DNA of 54,019 nt. It comes from a virus. Location of the stretch: positions 25,055 to 79,073 of IMG/VR virus record IMGVR_UViG_3300030329_005776. One strand, written 5' to 3'. The notes below the pieces were generated by a model. That model made no database searches, had not been told where the DNA came from, and worked only from the letters and a program-made list of their open reading frames with translations. The position numbers and the translations under genes were made by a program. This document shows positions 40,118-48,622 of the stretch, piece by piece; the stretch's first letter is position 1; each line of letters opens with the position of its first letter.

Positions 40118-40139
40118 TTTGGGCAACGGGGAGAAAAAA

Positions 40140-40382
40140 ATGATTAAATACGTGATGATAATTATAGTTTTATGTTGGGCAACAGTCGCCCCAGCAAAAG
40201 AAGCAAATTATGAAAAGATATTGGCTGAGTGGTCTAGCCAAATCACCAAGCAGCGACACCATATCAATAATGAAAATACTGAAAAACACTCTAAGAAAAA
40301 TCATTTCAAGATTCTAGAGCAGTGGAAACATGGTGTTGTAAAAATTCATCAAAAGGCACACACTTGCAAAAAAGAGGGATGA
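40140..40382 (+). CDS. Small secreted charged protein (hypothetical)
   Basis: From ATG 40140, behind GGGGAGAAAA, the 80-residue product has a signal peptide (IKYVMIIIVLCWATVAPAKE, cleavage after APA likely). The mature part is about 60 residues, rich in Lys, His and Asn. The repeated ILAEWSSQ and ILEQWKHG suggests a short helix repeat. Periplasmic location next to a transglycosylase gene hints at a wall-related or lysis accessory role. A longer version from TTG 40119 is possible but would push the signal peptide inward. Confidence 0.65.
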   Translation: MIKYVMIIIVLCWATVAPAKEANYEKILAEWSSQITKQRHHINNENTEKHSKKNHFKILEQWKHGVVKIHQKAHTCKKEG

Positions 40383-41111
40383 TTGCTTTTAACGCTCCCA
40401 AAACGTCATTTAGGCAGCGTTGTTGTAGGAGGCAATCTTTCTGCACTTCTCTATTCGCACACCAATAACTTACCATTAATAATAAACAAAATTAAAAAAC
40501 CTCATCGTTTTGAGAAAATTAATAATAAAAACGCCTTGGTTCAATGGCACAAATTATATTATTTGCTTTCAAACTCTGGCTTAAATCTACTGGGCGTAAA
40601 GGCACAAAGCACTCGAATTAAAGAGGAAGAGATCAGCATTACAACTAGAGATGCACGCGTGATTAAATACACTTATGATAAGGCCATAATATTTGATGAT
40701 GAAGAAGTATTTGGGCTACCAACCCCTCAAAAAGAAAATGAAGATTTTATAGTCTTAGACTGGATTGTTACAAAATCTTGCCAAATGCATGATCATGAAT
40801 TTTTTAAGACCGATGATAATCTCGTGAAAGAGGTATATTTCTACCCATCCGAAAGAATTGATGGCAATCACACAAAAAAGAAAGACTTAGTTTCAATATC
40901 TTATCTAAATTCTTCTCAACTACAAGACTTTGAATATTCCGACACTTATGTAAAATTTAAAGTTACGGATATGATGAAAAAGGCTGGCATTGGAGGCAGA
41001 AAATGTGGTGGCAATAACCAGTACGCTTTAAAGCTAGAAGTTGATCGACGAGAAGTAATAAAAGCTAAGATGCACACATATAAGAATACTGAAAAATTGG
41101 AGTTCAAATGA
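40383..41111 (+). CDS. Hypothetical protein with Rossmann-like start
   Basis: The 242-residue product starts HLGSVVVGGNLSALLYSHTNNLPLIIN (about residues 9-35), which looks like the beta-alpha-beta dinucleotide-binding start of FAD/NAD oxidoreductases, with GGNLSAL in place of GxGxxG. The remainder (ALVQWHKLYYLLSNSGLNLLG, DKAIIFDDEEVFGLP) is compatible but has no second signature. The start appears to be TTG, immediately after the previous stop. The stop overlaps the ATG of the nucleotidyltransferase-like gene (ATGA). The pair may act together. Function uncertain. Confidence 0.65.
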   Translation: MLLTLPKRHLGSVVVGGNLSALLYSHTNNLPLIINKIKKPHRFEKINNKNALVQWHKLYYLLSNSGLNLLGVKAQSTRIKEEEISITTRDARVIKYTYDKAIIFDDEEVFGLPTPQKENEDFIVLDWIVTKSCQMHDHEFFKTDDNLVKEVYFYPSERIDGNHTKKKDLVSISYLNSSQLQDFEYSDTYVKFKVTDMMKKAGIGGRKCGGNNQYALKLEVDRREVIKAKMHTYKNTEKLEFK

Positions 41112-41995
41112 TCGAAAAGGGAATACAACTCACAACCAGCTTTCATCTAGCGGGTATTGTACCGGTTGCTGGTCAAAAGCTAGATTTTAATTTTCCTTGG
41201 CACGACTGCTTGCAGCCAATTTCTAGTAATTACTTGGCCATAGAGCGCGCCGTATGGGAATGTGCTTGTGCTGGCTGTGAAACTATTTGGATTGTGTGTC
41301 ATGACGACATGCAGCCTCTTATAAGACATCGCCTTGGAGATTTTGTTCAAGATCCTTTAAAATATAATTTACCAAGAAAAAGGGCACCAAAACAATTTGA
41401 GAGAACAATTCCAATTTATTACGTTCCGATCCATCCAAAAGATAGAGATAAAAGAGATTGTTTGGGATGGAGTGTTTTATACGGCGCACTAACTTCTTAT
41501 TGGTTAAGTAAAACAATAAGTAAGTGGGTTATTCCTGATAAATATTATGCTGCATTTCCGTATGGTGTTTATGACCCAGAATTATTGTTACCATATAGAA
41601 GTAAAATATCTAGTAAAAAAGATTTTCACGTATCTTTTAACAACCAGACAGTAAAAGATAATGAATATTTGGGATTTACTTTCGATGCAGAAGACTTTAA
41701 AGAGGCTCGTAGAATTATTAGAAAAGAGGGCACTGGAGAGTTTTCACACTACAATGCATCGAAAAGAATCCCAGTAGAAGAAAGATGGTCAGCGAGATTT
41801 TTTGAACTTGACAAAGTGTTTAGAAATGTTATAATGGAAGACGTTAATTTGGAGCTACCGTGGTATCACAATATAGGAAGCTGGGAAGGATTAAAAACTT
41901 ATTTAGGAAGTGAAAATTCTCTTGACAAACCGGAGGGTGATGTGTTAGGATATCATGAGTGGAATTTGATTGGAGTCGATAATAATGAAGAGTAA
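41108..41995 (+). CDS. Nucleotidyltransferase-like protein
   Basis: The 295-residue product has HLAGIVPVAGQKLDFNFPWHDCLQPISSNYLAIERAVWECACAGCETIWIVCHDD (about residues 12-66). This has the pattern of NTP-transferase (sugar-phosphate nucleotidyltransferase) folds: a nucleotide-binding 'G.VPvAG', then 'P......ai..av.e...aG...i.iV'. Later blocks are PIYYVPIHPKDRDKRDCLGWSVLYGALTSYW and YYAAFPYGVYDP. Similar proteins occur in marine T4-like phages, without a known substrate that I can cite. It overlaps the polymerase gene by 11 bases. Confidence 0.7.
   Translation: MIEKGIQLTTSFHLAGIVPVAGQKLDFNFPWHDCLQPISSNYLAIERAVWECACAGCETIWIVCHDDMQPLIRHRLGDFVQDPLKYNLPRKRAPKQFERTIPIYYVPIHPKDRDKRDCLGWSVLYGALTSYWLSKTISKWVIPDKYYAAFPYGVYDPELLLPYRSKISSKKDFHVSFNNQTVKDNEYLGFTFDAEDFKEARRIIRKEGTGEFSHYNASKRIPVEERWSARFFELDKVFRNVIMEDVNLELPWYHNIGSWEGLKTYLGSENSLDKPEGDVLGYHEWNLIGVDNNEE
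41808..41835 (+). promoter_or_regulatory. Possible internal sigma70-type promoter
   Basis: TTGACA (41808-41813), 16 bases, TATAAT (41830-41835), inside the nucleotidyltransferase-like gene. It fits the consensus well, but the bases also encode that protein, so it may be chance. Confidence 0.4.
41922..41951 (+). promoter_or_regulatory. Possible promoter for the DNA polymerase gene
   Basis: TTGACA (41922-41927), 18 bases, TAGGAT (41946-41951), near the end of the upstream gene. The transcript would start near 41957, 28 bases before the polymerase ATG. The -10 box is weak. The TTGACAAAC opening matches the helicase promoter. Confidence 0.5.
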
Positions 41996-44900
41996 AATAC
42001 CTTTTGTTGGGTTACATGCACATAGTGGTGTTGGCAGTCCTTTTGATGGCTTGGGATATCCTCAAGAGCATATGGACTATGCGTATGAAAATGGCTGTGA
42101 CGCACTAGCGTTGACAGATCACGGAAATATGAATGGCATGGCATATCAAGTGTTACATGCAAAAAAGATGCAATCTGAGGGGAAAAACTTTAAGCCCATT
42201 TTTGGAGTTGAGGCTTACTTCTTGCCGAGCCTTTCTGAGTGGAAAGAGGAGTATGAGAAAGCTAAAGAAGACAAGAAGGCTAAACGCGGCTTAGATGCGT
42301 CAAGATCGGCCACGACAATTGAAGATGAGGGCTCATCAAAGACCGCAGTTAAAAACATACTAAATCGACGACGGCACTTAATCTTGTTGGCTCAGAATCA
42401 GACTGGCCTTAACAATATTTTCAAGATGGTTTCTAAATCTTTCTCAAAAGAAAGCTTTTATCGCTTTCCTCGTGTTGACTATAAAATGTTGAAAAAGCAC
42501 AATGAAGGTGTTATCGCAGCCAGTGCTTGTCTCGGCGGCGTATATGCTGGAGATTACTGGGAAAACCGAGATAATGGGCGCGATGCAGTATTGAGTGCAA
42601 TGAACAAAACCACAGAAAAGATGATAGATATTTTCGGTGATAGATGGTATGGCGAAATTCAGTGGAACAACATTCCTGAGCAACATGAGCTAAATAAATA
42701 TATTATTCAAACTTCTGGCAAGTACGGGTTTCAGCTTATTTCAACTGCCGACAGTCACTATCCCTCTGCACAGGCATGGAAAGATAGAGAGCTATATAAA
42801 CGCTTAGGGTGGCTTGGTAAAGGCGGTATGCCTTCCTGGATGACTTCTGAGTTGCCAGACGGCGTTGAGGAAATTGGATACGAGCTTTATCCTAAAAACG
42901 GCGATCAGATGTGGGAGTCTTATAAGAGGTATTCAAAAGAGTGCGGATTCGAATATGACGACGATTTGGTAATGGCCTCAATCAAAGAGACATACAACAT
43001 CGCTCACAACCGCATAGAAGCGTTTCTACCGGACAATACGGTAAGACTCCCAGACTTTGTAGTCCCAGCGGGTTTTACGGCCTCACAGGCGCTCTCACAG
43101 CTTTGTTTCGAGGGTCTAAGATCTCTGAACCTACAAACAAATGAAACATATACGGATAGACTTAAAGAAGAGTTAGAAGTTGTTGAAGATCGAGGGTTTA
43201 GTAAATACTTCCTCACTATGAATGCAGTTGTTGATAAAGCTAACTCTGTGCAAATAACTGGCCCTGGTCGCGGTTCAGCAGCCGGTTCGCTAATTGCCTA
43301 TGTCTTAGGGATAACACAAATTGATCCCATTAAATATAATCTTCTATTCTCTCGTTTTATGCGAAGGGATGCACAAGATTATCCTGATATTGATTATGAT
43401 GTATCAGACCCAATGGAACTTAAAGAAATGTTGATTGAAGAGTGGGGTGGAGATAAAGTTGTTCCAATCTCAAACTTTAACACTTTGCAATTGCGCTCCT
43501 TAGTTAAAGACATATCTAAGTTTTATCAGATACCTTTTACAGAAGTGAATGGCGTTACGTCGAAGATGCTTAAAGAAGCAACTCCGTTGGCCAAAAAGAA
43601 ACATGGAATTAAATCAGGTGTCTACACTCCAACTTTTGAGGAAGTGATGGAATTTTCAGAGTCTTTGAAACAGTTTCTCAATAAATACCCACATGTAGCG
43701 AACCATATTAATGTGTTGTATGGTCAGATGCGCTCTGTTTCTCGTCATGCTGGCGGTGTTGTGATAGGCGAGGACTTGAATAAGTACATGCCATTGATTA
43801 ATAGTGGCGGTGTCACTCAAACACCTTGGTCAGAAGGTCAGAACGTTAGACACCTTGAGCCAATGGGCTTTATTAAGTTCGACATTCTTGGACTCTCGAC
43901 ACTTAAAATGATCGAGGGTGCAATTGGCCACATCTTGAAGCGCCATCACGGAGTTGATAGTCCGACATTCAAGGATGTTAAGAGATATTATGATGAGTAT
44001 CTACATCCAGAAAAGATTGACTTGAATGATCAGAAGGTTTACGAAAACATTTTCCATAAAGGAAAGTGGGCTGGAATATTTCAGTTTACAGAAAACGGCG
44101 CCCAGAAATTTTGCAGAAAGGCAAAGCCTAGAAACATCATTGATGTGGCTGCAATTACATCTATCTATCGTCCCGGACCTTTGGGTGCAGACGTTGACAA
44201 ACTCTATGTGAAAGCAAAGAAGAATCCTGAAGATATTGTATATGAGCATGATCATGTAAAGGATCTAACAGAGGAAACTTATGGATTCTTGATTTTTCAG
44301 GAGCAGATTGCTTTGTTGGCACATAGGCTTGGCAAAGACTTGAGCTTGGATGAGGGCAATAAACTTCGCAAACTTCTTACCAAAAAAGGAACGGGAGCAG
44401 TTGCAAAACAAAAGAACAAAATAAAACTTAAGTTCGTTGCAGGTTGTGTGGAGAAGGGACTGTCTAAAAGTTGGGCAGAGAAGATGTGGAAAAAGTTTGA
44501 ATACTTTTCAGGGTATGGTTTTAATAAGTCACATGCTGTTTCGTACTCTATTATCTCTTATCAGTGTGCGTGGTTGTTTAATTACTATCCAGCAGAATGG
44601 ATGGCAGCGTTTCTTGACAAAGAGCCTGAAACAAGAAAAGAGAAGGCAATTAATCTTGCACAAAAGTTTAAATTTAAAATCGATCCCATTGATGTAAATA
44701 GGTCAGGGACAGTTTGGGAAATTGCAGAAGATAACAAAACCTTAATTCAGCCTTTGACTTCATTGAAGGGCTTGGGAGAAAAGGCAATTGAGCAGATCAT
44801 CGATAATAGACCTTTCAGCGCTATTGAAGAGTTCTTGTTTAACGAGAATATTGTCTATAGCAAGTTGAATAAAAAGGCTTTGGATGTTTTATCTCGCAGC

Positions 44901-45410
44901 GGAGCGTTGAACAGTTTGGTGGATGATAGATTCACAGGGCTTAAACACTTTTGGTCTGCTGCTGTCGTGGATCGCCCAAAGAATCTTAAGAAGTTTGAAG
45001 AGAACATAGAGTTATATTCTCCAGAGGGCGACTTCAATGATGAAGAAAAGATTAATAATCTAGTCTCTCTTACTGGGGTGTTTCCTATGGATTTAGTCTT
45101 AGACAATTCTGTGATGCAAAGATTGGATCATTACAAAGTTCCTCCAATTGGAGAGTGGGATAATGATTTGGGAGTTGCATGGTTTATTCCGAGAGAAGTA
45201 ATTTCGAAAAAGACAAAGAATGGTAAAACATATTGGATTCTGAAAGTAATTGATAATACTTCTACAGTTACTTCAATTAAATGCTGGGGCGTAGACCCAC
45301 AACGAGATGAAATATATATTAACCATCCATATATGAGCAAGCTGGATTACGACGAACAATGGGGGTTCAGCACGCGATCAATTAAATACAATTTTAGAAT
45401 GTTAGCATAA
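41985..45410 (+). CDS. dnaE: DNA polymerase III alpha subunit (C-family, DnaE-type)
   Basis: This 1141-residue protein is the likely replicase. It starts with a PHP domain (FVGLHAHSGVGSPFDGLGYPQEHMDYAYENGCDALALTDHGNMNGM). Its polymerase core has ITGPGRGSAAGSLIAYVLGIT, then PDIDYDV (Asp at about 468 and 470, the catalytic pair), SRHAGGVVIG, FIKFDILGLSTLKMIEGAI (about 628-646), and FNKSHAVSYSIISYQCAWL. A helix-hairpin-helix segment, LTSLKGLGEKAIEQIIDNRPF (about 927-947), and a C-terminal OB-like part follow. The length is close to E. coli DnaE (1160). T4 uses a family-B polymerase, so this is a replaced replicase. The ATG at 41985 fits the N-terminus; an open frame extends five codons upstream. 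Confidence 0.95.
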   Translation: MKSKIPFVGLHAHSGVGSPFDGLGYPQEHMDYAYENGCDALALTDHGNMNGMAYQVLHAKKMQSEGKNFKPIFGVEAYFLPSLSEWKEEYEKAKEDKKAKRGLDASRSATTIEDEGSSKTAVKNILNRRRHLILLAQNQTGLNNIFKMVSKSFSKESFYRFPRVDYKMLKKHNEGVIAASACLGGVYAGDYWENRDNGRDAVLSAMNKTTEKMIDIFGDRWYGEIQWNNIPEQHELNKYIIQTSGKYGFQLISTADSHYPSAQAWKDRELYKRLGWLGKGGMPSWMTSELPDGVEEIGYELYPKNGDQMWESYKRYSKECGFEYDDDLVMASIKETYNIAHNRIEAFLPDNTVRLPDFVVPAGFTASQALSQLCFEGLRSLNLQTNETYTDRLKEELEVVEDRGFSKYFLTMNAVVDKANSVQITGPGRGSAAGSLIAYVLGITQIDPIKYNLLFSRFMRRDAQDYPDIDYDVSDPMELKEMLIEEWGGDKVVPISNFNTLQLRSLVKDISKFYQIPFTEVNGVTSKMLKEATPLAKKKHGIKSGVYTPTFEEVMEFSESLKQFLNKYPHVANHINVLYGQMRSVSRHAGGVVIGEDLNKYMPLINSGGVTQTPWSEGQNVRHLEPMGFIKFDILGLSTLKMIEGAIGHILKRHHGVDSPTFKDVKRYYDEYLHPEKIDLNDQKVYENIFHKGKWAGIFQFTENGAQKFCRKAKPRNIIDVAAITSIYRPGPLGADVDKLYVKAKKNPEDIVYEHDHVKDLTEETYGFLIFQEQIALLAHRLGKDLSLDEGNKLRKLLTKKGTGAVAKQKNKIKLKFVAGCVEKGLSKSWAEKMWKKFEYFSGYGFNKSHAVSYSIISYQCAWLFNYYPAEWMAAFLDKEPETRKEKAINLAQKFKFKIDPIDVNRSGTVWEIAEDNKTLIQPLTSLKGLGEKAIEQIIDNRPFSAIEEFLFNENIVYSKLNKKALDVLSRSGALNSLVDDRFTGLKHFWSAAVVDRPKNLKKFEENIELYSPEGDFNDEEKINNLVSLTGVFPMDLVLDNSVMQRLDHYKVPPIGEWDNDLGVAWFIPREVISKKTKNGKTYWILKVIDNTSTVTSIKCWGVDPQRDEIYINHPYMSKLDYDEQWGFSTRSIKYNFRMLA

Positions 45411-45419
45411 GGAGAAGCT

Positions 45420-45887
45420 ATGAATTTAAAAGTATATAAAATTAGACCAGAGGCACGATTGCCACTTAGAGCACACAAAACAGACGCAGGGATGGACTTA
45501 TTTTATTGTCCGAATGGAGAAAGAAGCGATATTGTTGAGAGGGATGGATTAGCTATATGCCCTCGTGAATCAAAGCTTGTGCCAACGGGCCTAAAAATTG
45601 AGGTTCCCTACGGTAACATGTTAGAAATTAAGAACAAGTCGGGCATTGCCTCAAAGAGAAAACTAATTACTGGAGCATGTGTTGTAGATCCCGGCTATGA
45701 TGGAGAAGTTTATGTTAACCTTCACAACATTGGTTTACATACTCAATATATCAAACCAGGGGATAAAATAGCACAGGCAGTATTAATTCCTATCATACAC
45801 TGTGGCATAGAAGAAGTTATGCTTGATGCTCTAAACGAAGGTTCAACACGTGGAAGCGGTGGGTTTGGTAGTACAGGAGACAGATAA
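45420..45887 (+). CDS. dut: dUTP diphosphatase
   Basis: The 155-residue product has the conserved motifs of trimeric dUTPases in order: TDAGMDLFY (about residues 20-28), KNKSGIASKRKL (about 76-87), GACVVDPGYDGEVYVNLHN (about 90-108), and the glycine-rich C-terminal tail RGSGGFGSTG. It converts dUTP to dUMP, which keeps uracil out of DNA and feeds ThyX. GGAGAAGCT precedes the ATG, ten bases after the polymerase stop. Confidence 0.94.
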   Translation: MNLKVYKIRPEARLPLRAHKTDAGMDLFYCPNGERSDIVERDGLAICPRESKLVPTGLKIEVPYGNMLEIKNKSGIASKRKLITGACVVDPGYDGEVYVNLHNIGLHTQYIKPGDKIAQAVLIPIIHCGIEEVMLDALNEGSTRGSGGFGSTGDR

Positions 45888-45888
45888 A

Positions 45889-46752
45889 ATGAGTTTGAGA
45901 TATATTTTGAGAAAAGGCGATAAAGGCCAAGAGGTTAAAAGATTACAGGGGTGCCTATTAACAGGTAAAGATGGGGATTTTGGCCCAAAAACTGAAAAGG
46001 CACTAAAGGACTACCAAAAAGAAAATGGATTAACTGTGGATGGCATTGCTGGACCACAGACTTTTGGTCATATGGGCATTGAAGTGCTTGCAGGTATTGA
46101 TGTTAGCGCATGGAATGGGAAAATCAACTGGAAGGAAGTTGCTGATGCTGGCGTTAAGTATGTTTGGATAAAGGCCACAGAAGGACAGACACACACTAAT
46201 CGAGGCCACAAAGAAAAGTTTGCTGGCGCTAGAGACGCTGGGTTAATTGTAGGTGGGTATCACTTTGGACGTCCAGACTATAATAATCATTCCGATCCAA
46301 TGGTAGATGCTGAACGCGAAGCGCATCATTTTCTAAAAGTGATGGAAAAGGTTGGTTTAAATAAAGGTGATTTATTGCCGACCTTAGATGTAGAGAAGGG
46401 CATGAAAACAGATGATCAATATAATGTTGATTGGTCTCTTCGCTGGCTAGAAGTTGTTGAAAAAGAAGTTGGCGCTGGCAATAAGCCAGTAATCTATACT
46501 GCGAAATGGGCGTGGGATCTGTTTTTAGCTAAGGCAGACAAAGAAAGCCTTAATACACTTATTGACTATCCAGTTTGGTGGGCACGCTATATTCGTAAAG
46601 ACCATCTTGTAGGACCAGGAAATAAATTGAGAGGCTGGAAAGAGTGGGATGTGTGGCAATATACGGGTCACGGTAGCTGCCCCGGCGTTAAAGGGCGTTG
46701 CGACTTAAATTGGATGGCTGGTGGCCAGTTAGAAGAAATGAGGGTATCTTGA
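45889..46752 (+). CDS. GH25 lysozyme endolysin with peptidoglycan-binding domain
   Basis: The 287-residue product begins with a peptidoglycan-binding module (LRKGDKGQEVKRLQGCLLTGKDGDFGPKTEKALKDYQKENGLTVDGIAGPQT, about residues 6-56). A GH25 muramidase follows: GIDVSAWNGKINWKEVADAGVKYVWIKATEG (about 66-96), YHFGRPD, LPTLDVEKG (about 162-170; acidic catalytic pair), then YPVWWARY and VWQYTGHG. It cuts the MurNAc-GlcNAc bond in peptidoglycan. No signal peptide is visible, so release depends on a holin not found here. The ATG at 45889 has GGAGA upstream; an in-frame upstream start lies inside the dUTPase gene. Confidence 0.92.
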   Translation: MSLRYILRKGDKGQEVKRLQGCLLTGKDGDFGPKTEKALKDYQKENGLTVDGIAGPQTFGHMGIEVLAGIDVSAWNGKINWKEVADAGVKYVWIKATEGQTHTNRGHKEKFAGARDAGLIVGGYHFGRPDYNNHSDPMVDAEREAHHFLKVMEKVGLNKGDLLPTLDVEKGMKTDDQYNVDWSLRWLEVVEKEVGAGNKPVIYTAKWAWDLFLAKADKESLNTLIDYPVWWARYIRKDHLVGPGNKLRGWKEWDVWQYTGHGSCPGVKGRCDLNWMAGGQLEEMRVS

Positions 46753-47057
46753 GTATAGAAAGAAAACTTAGAAGAGCGCAAGCTAAAAAATCTAAAAAAA
46801 ATGCTGAGAAAGAAATGGCAACAAAAGTTGCTTTATTTGGAAAACTTCCTTCAAATTGCTTGACATGTGAAAAACCTTTTGATAAGATGGATAAACAACA
46901 GGTAATGTCTTGGAGCGTAGTTGTGCGACAAGAAGAAGAAAAAGTTAATCTTTATTGTCCCGAATGCTGGGAGAGAGCTAGAAATCTTGTTGAGGATTTA
47001 CAAAAGAGAATAGAGAGGAAGAATGACGGACCAAATAAACAAACCGAAACATTATAA
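46749..47057 (+). CDS. Small protein with a two-CxxC zinc-ribbon-like motif
   Basis: From TTG 46749 the 102-residue product has a basic helical start (IERKLRRAQAKKSKKNAEKEMATKV) and a Cys pair CLTC (about residue 37) plus CPEC (about 78), consistent with a zinc ribbon. It starts inside the endolysin stop (TTGA) and has AGGG upstream. The pattern is conserved in related phages, but I know no function. Nucleic-acid binding is plausible from the basic helix plus zinc ribbon. An ATG further upstream lies in the endolysin frame overlap and is less likely. Confidence 0.65.
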   Translation: MSIERKLRRAQAKKSKKNAEKEMATKVALFGKLPSNCLTCEKPFDKMDKQQVMSWSVVVRQEEEKVNLYCPECWERARNLVEDLQKRIERKNDGPNKQTETL

Positions 47058-47268
47058 TTTTAATTGGAAGGGTGAACAAGCCATTGAAACATACGACTAC
47101 ATTCGTTCTTGGAAGATGGACTATCCAGAAAGTAATATTATAAAATACGTGACTAGGCACCCTTATAAGGGGAAATCTCTTGAAGATTTAAAAAAGGCGC
47201 GCTGGTATCTCAATCGCCTGATTGAAGAAGTTGAAAAAACAAAAGGAGGATCATGCGAGAAGCACTAA
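47023..47268 (+). CDS. DUF3310-like protein
   Basis: The 81-residue product has the DUF3310 pattern: INKPKHYNFNWKGEQAIETYDYIRSW (about residues 5-30), then NIIKYVTRHPYKGKSLEDLKKARWYLNRLIEEVEK. Members are small phage proteins, often annotated as nucleotide kinase-like, with no proven activity. The N-P-x-HY and KY..R...K...EDLKKA..YL blocks are both visible. It overlaps the zinc-ribbon gene at its start and the IMPDH-like gene at its end, so expression is coupled to nucleotide metabolism genes. Confidence 0.85.
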   Translation: MTDQINKPKHYNFNWKGEQAIETYDYIRSWKMDYPESNIIKYVTRHPYKGKSLEDLKKARWYLNRLIEEVEKTKGGSCEKH

Positions 47269-48296
47269 CATACGATGATGTTTTATTAGTACCTAAATAT
47301 TCAGATATTGAAAGCAGAAAAGAAGTTGACATTGGAAATAATATGGATGAACACATACGTTTGAGTTTACCAATTATTTCATCTCCGATGGATACTGTTA
47401 CCGAGAGTGAAATGGCACATGAAATGGCAAATCACGGCGGTTTGGGAGTTATACATCGCTATAACAGTATATCAGAGCAATCTGGCTTGGTTCGGGAGTT
47501 GTACGATTCCATTTCTTCAAGCTGTGGAGGTACACCAAATATTGCCTTTGCAGTAGGAATAACTGGTGATTATCTTGAGAGAACTTATGGTGGTTGGGAA
47601 AATGGCGCAAACATTGTTTGTATAGATGTTGCTCACGGCCACCACTTAATGATGAAGAAGGCGATTGAAAAAATAAAAGTGGAGTTTGGTCCAAAATTAC
47701 ATATTATGGCAGGAAACGTTGCAACTTTAGAGGGCTTTAATGATTTAGCTGATTGGGGTGCAGACAGCATTAGATGTAACATTGGTGGTGGGTCGATCTG
47801 TTCAACGAGAATTCAAACAGGGCATGGCATGCCCGGATTACAAACAATATTTGATTGTGCATTGTCCGACCGAGATGTAAAGATTATTGCAGACGGTGGA
47901 ATTCGCTCTGGCGGCGATATAGTTAAGGCTTTTGCTGCTGGCGCTGATTTTGTGATGGTTGGCTCCTTGCTGGCTGGAACTGATGAAACACCAGGAGAAG
48001 TTGTATATACTGGACCCGCACATTTAGGTGGAAAACAAAAAGTTTATCGAGGCATGGCATCAAAGGATGCACAAATGCAGTGGCGTGGAAGATATTCTTC
48101 CAACGAAGGGGTTGCAACATATGTGGATTATAAAGGGCCAGTTGGGAAAATTTTAGATGGTCTTAAAAATTCAATCGCATCAGGGCTTTCCTATTCTGGC
48201 GCTAGAAGTTTAGAAGAATTAAGAACTAGAGCGGATTTTGTCCGTCAAACAAACGCTGGCTTAGGTGAAAGTCACACACATATTTTGAGGCGATAA
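47253..48296 (+). CDS. guaB: IMP dehydrogenase-like enzyme without CBS domains
   Basis: The 347-residue product is a beta/alpha barrel of the IMPDH/GMP-reductase group. It has LTYDDVLLVPKYSDI (about residues 4-18), IISSPMDTVTESEMAHEMANHGGLGVIHR (about 42-70), IMAGNVATLEGFNDLADWGADSIRCNIGGGSICSTR (catalytic Cys at about 183), DGGIRSGGDIVKAFAAGADFVMVG (about 212-235) and a flap segment with WRGRY. The DTVTE and the Arg-Tyr flap favour IMPDH. The two CBS domains of bacterial IMPDH are absent, and the size is that of GMP reductase (about 346), so the substrate is not certain. AGGAGG precedes the ATG. It should feed guanine nucleotides. Confidence 0.85.
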   Translation: MREALTYDDVLLVPKYSDIESRKEVDIGNNMDEHIRLSLPIISSPMDTVTESEMAHEMANHGGLGVIHRYNSISEQSGLVRELYDSISSSCGGTPNIAFAVGITGDYLERTYGGWENGANIVCIDVAHGHHLMMKKAIEKIKVEFGPKLHIMAGNVATLEGFNDLADWGADSIRCNIGGGSICSTRIQTGHGMPGLQTIFDCALSDRDVKIIADGGIRSGGDIVKAFAAGADFVMVGSLLAGTDETPGEVVYTGPAHLGGKQKVYRGMASKDAQMQWRGRYSSNEGVATYVDYKGPVGKILDGLKNSIASGLSYSGARSLEELRTRADFVRQTNAGLGESHTHILRR

Positions 48297-48622
48297 TGTC
48301 AGAATACGGCAGTGATAGAAAACAGATTTGCTTTGATAGTGTTACAAAGTTGCATGCCGACCTTAAGATAAGACTGCATCATGATAATATAAAGATAAGA
48401 GAATTTTTTAATGAAATCATAAAAGCATATATCGAAAGAAACGAGCATGTAATAAGCTTTGTAGAAGAGTTGAAAGAAAAAAAGAAAATATCTAAAAATA
48501 TTAGAAACAAGAACACTAAAATGTCACAAAAGCAAACACAAACAATTAAGCAATTTGGCTTAGATGAGAAAGATATTGAGGACATATTTGATATAATGGA
48601 AAAGGAGCATCCAGATTTATGA
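48296..48622 (+). CDS. Small helical, probably DNA- or RNA-binding protein
   Basis: The 108-residue product is basic and helical. The segment KLHADLKIRLHHDNIKIREFFNEIIKAYIERNEHVISFVEELKEKKK (about residues 18-64) recalls ribbon-helix-helix regulators: a strand followed by two helices. A coil then leads to GLDEKDIEDIFDIMEKEHPDL. I have no named family. Its start shares a base with the IMPDH-like stop. The next gene overlaps and looks like a transcription factor, so the two may act as regulators. Confidence 0.65.
   Translation: MSEYGSDRKQICFDSVTKLHADLKIRLHHDNIKIREFFNEIIKAYIERNEHVISFVEELKEKKKISKNIRNKNTKMSQKQTQTIKQFGLDEKDIEDIFDIMEKEHPDL

Noticed and set aside
41808-41835. Calling the internal TATAAT a definite promoter
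   Set aside because: It matches well but lies within codons of a conserved protein. I kept it only as a possible site.
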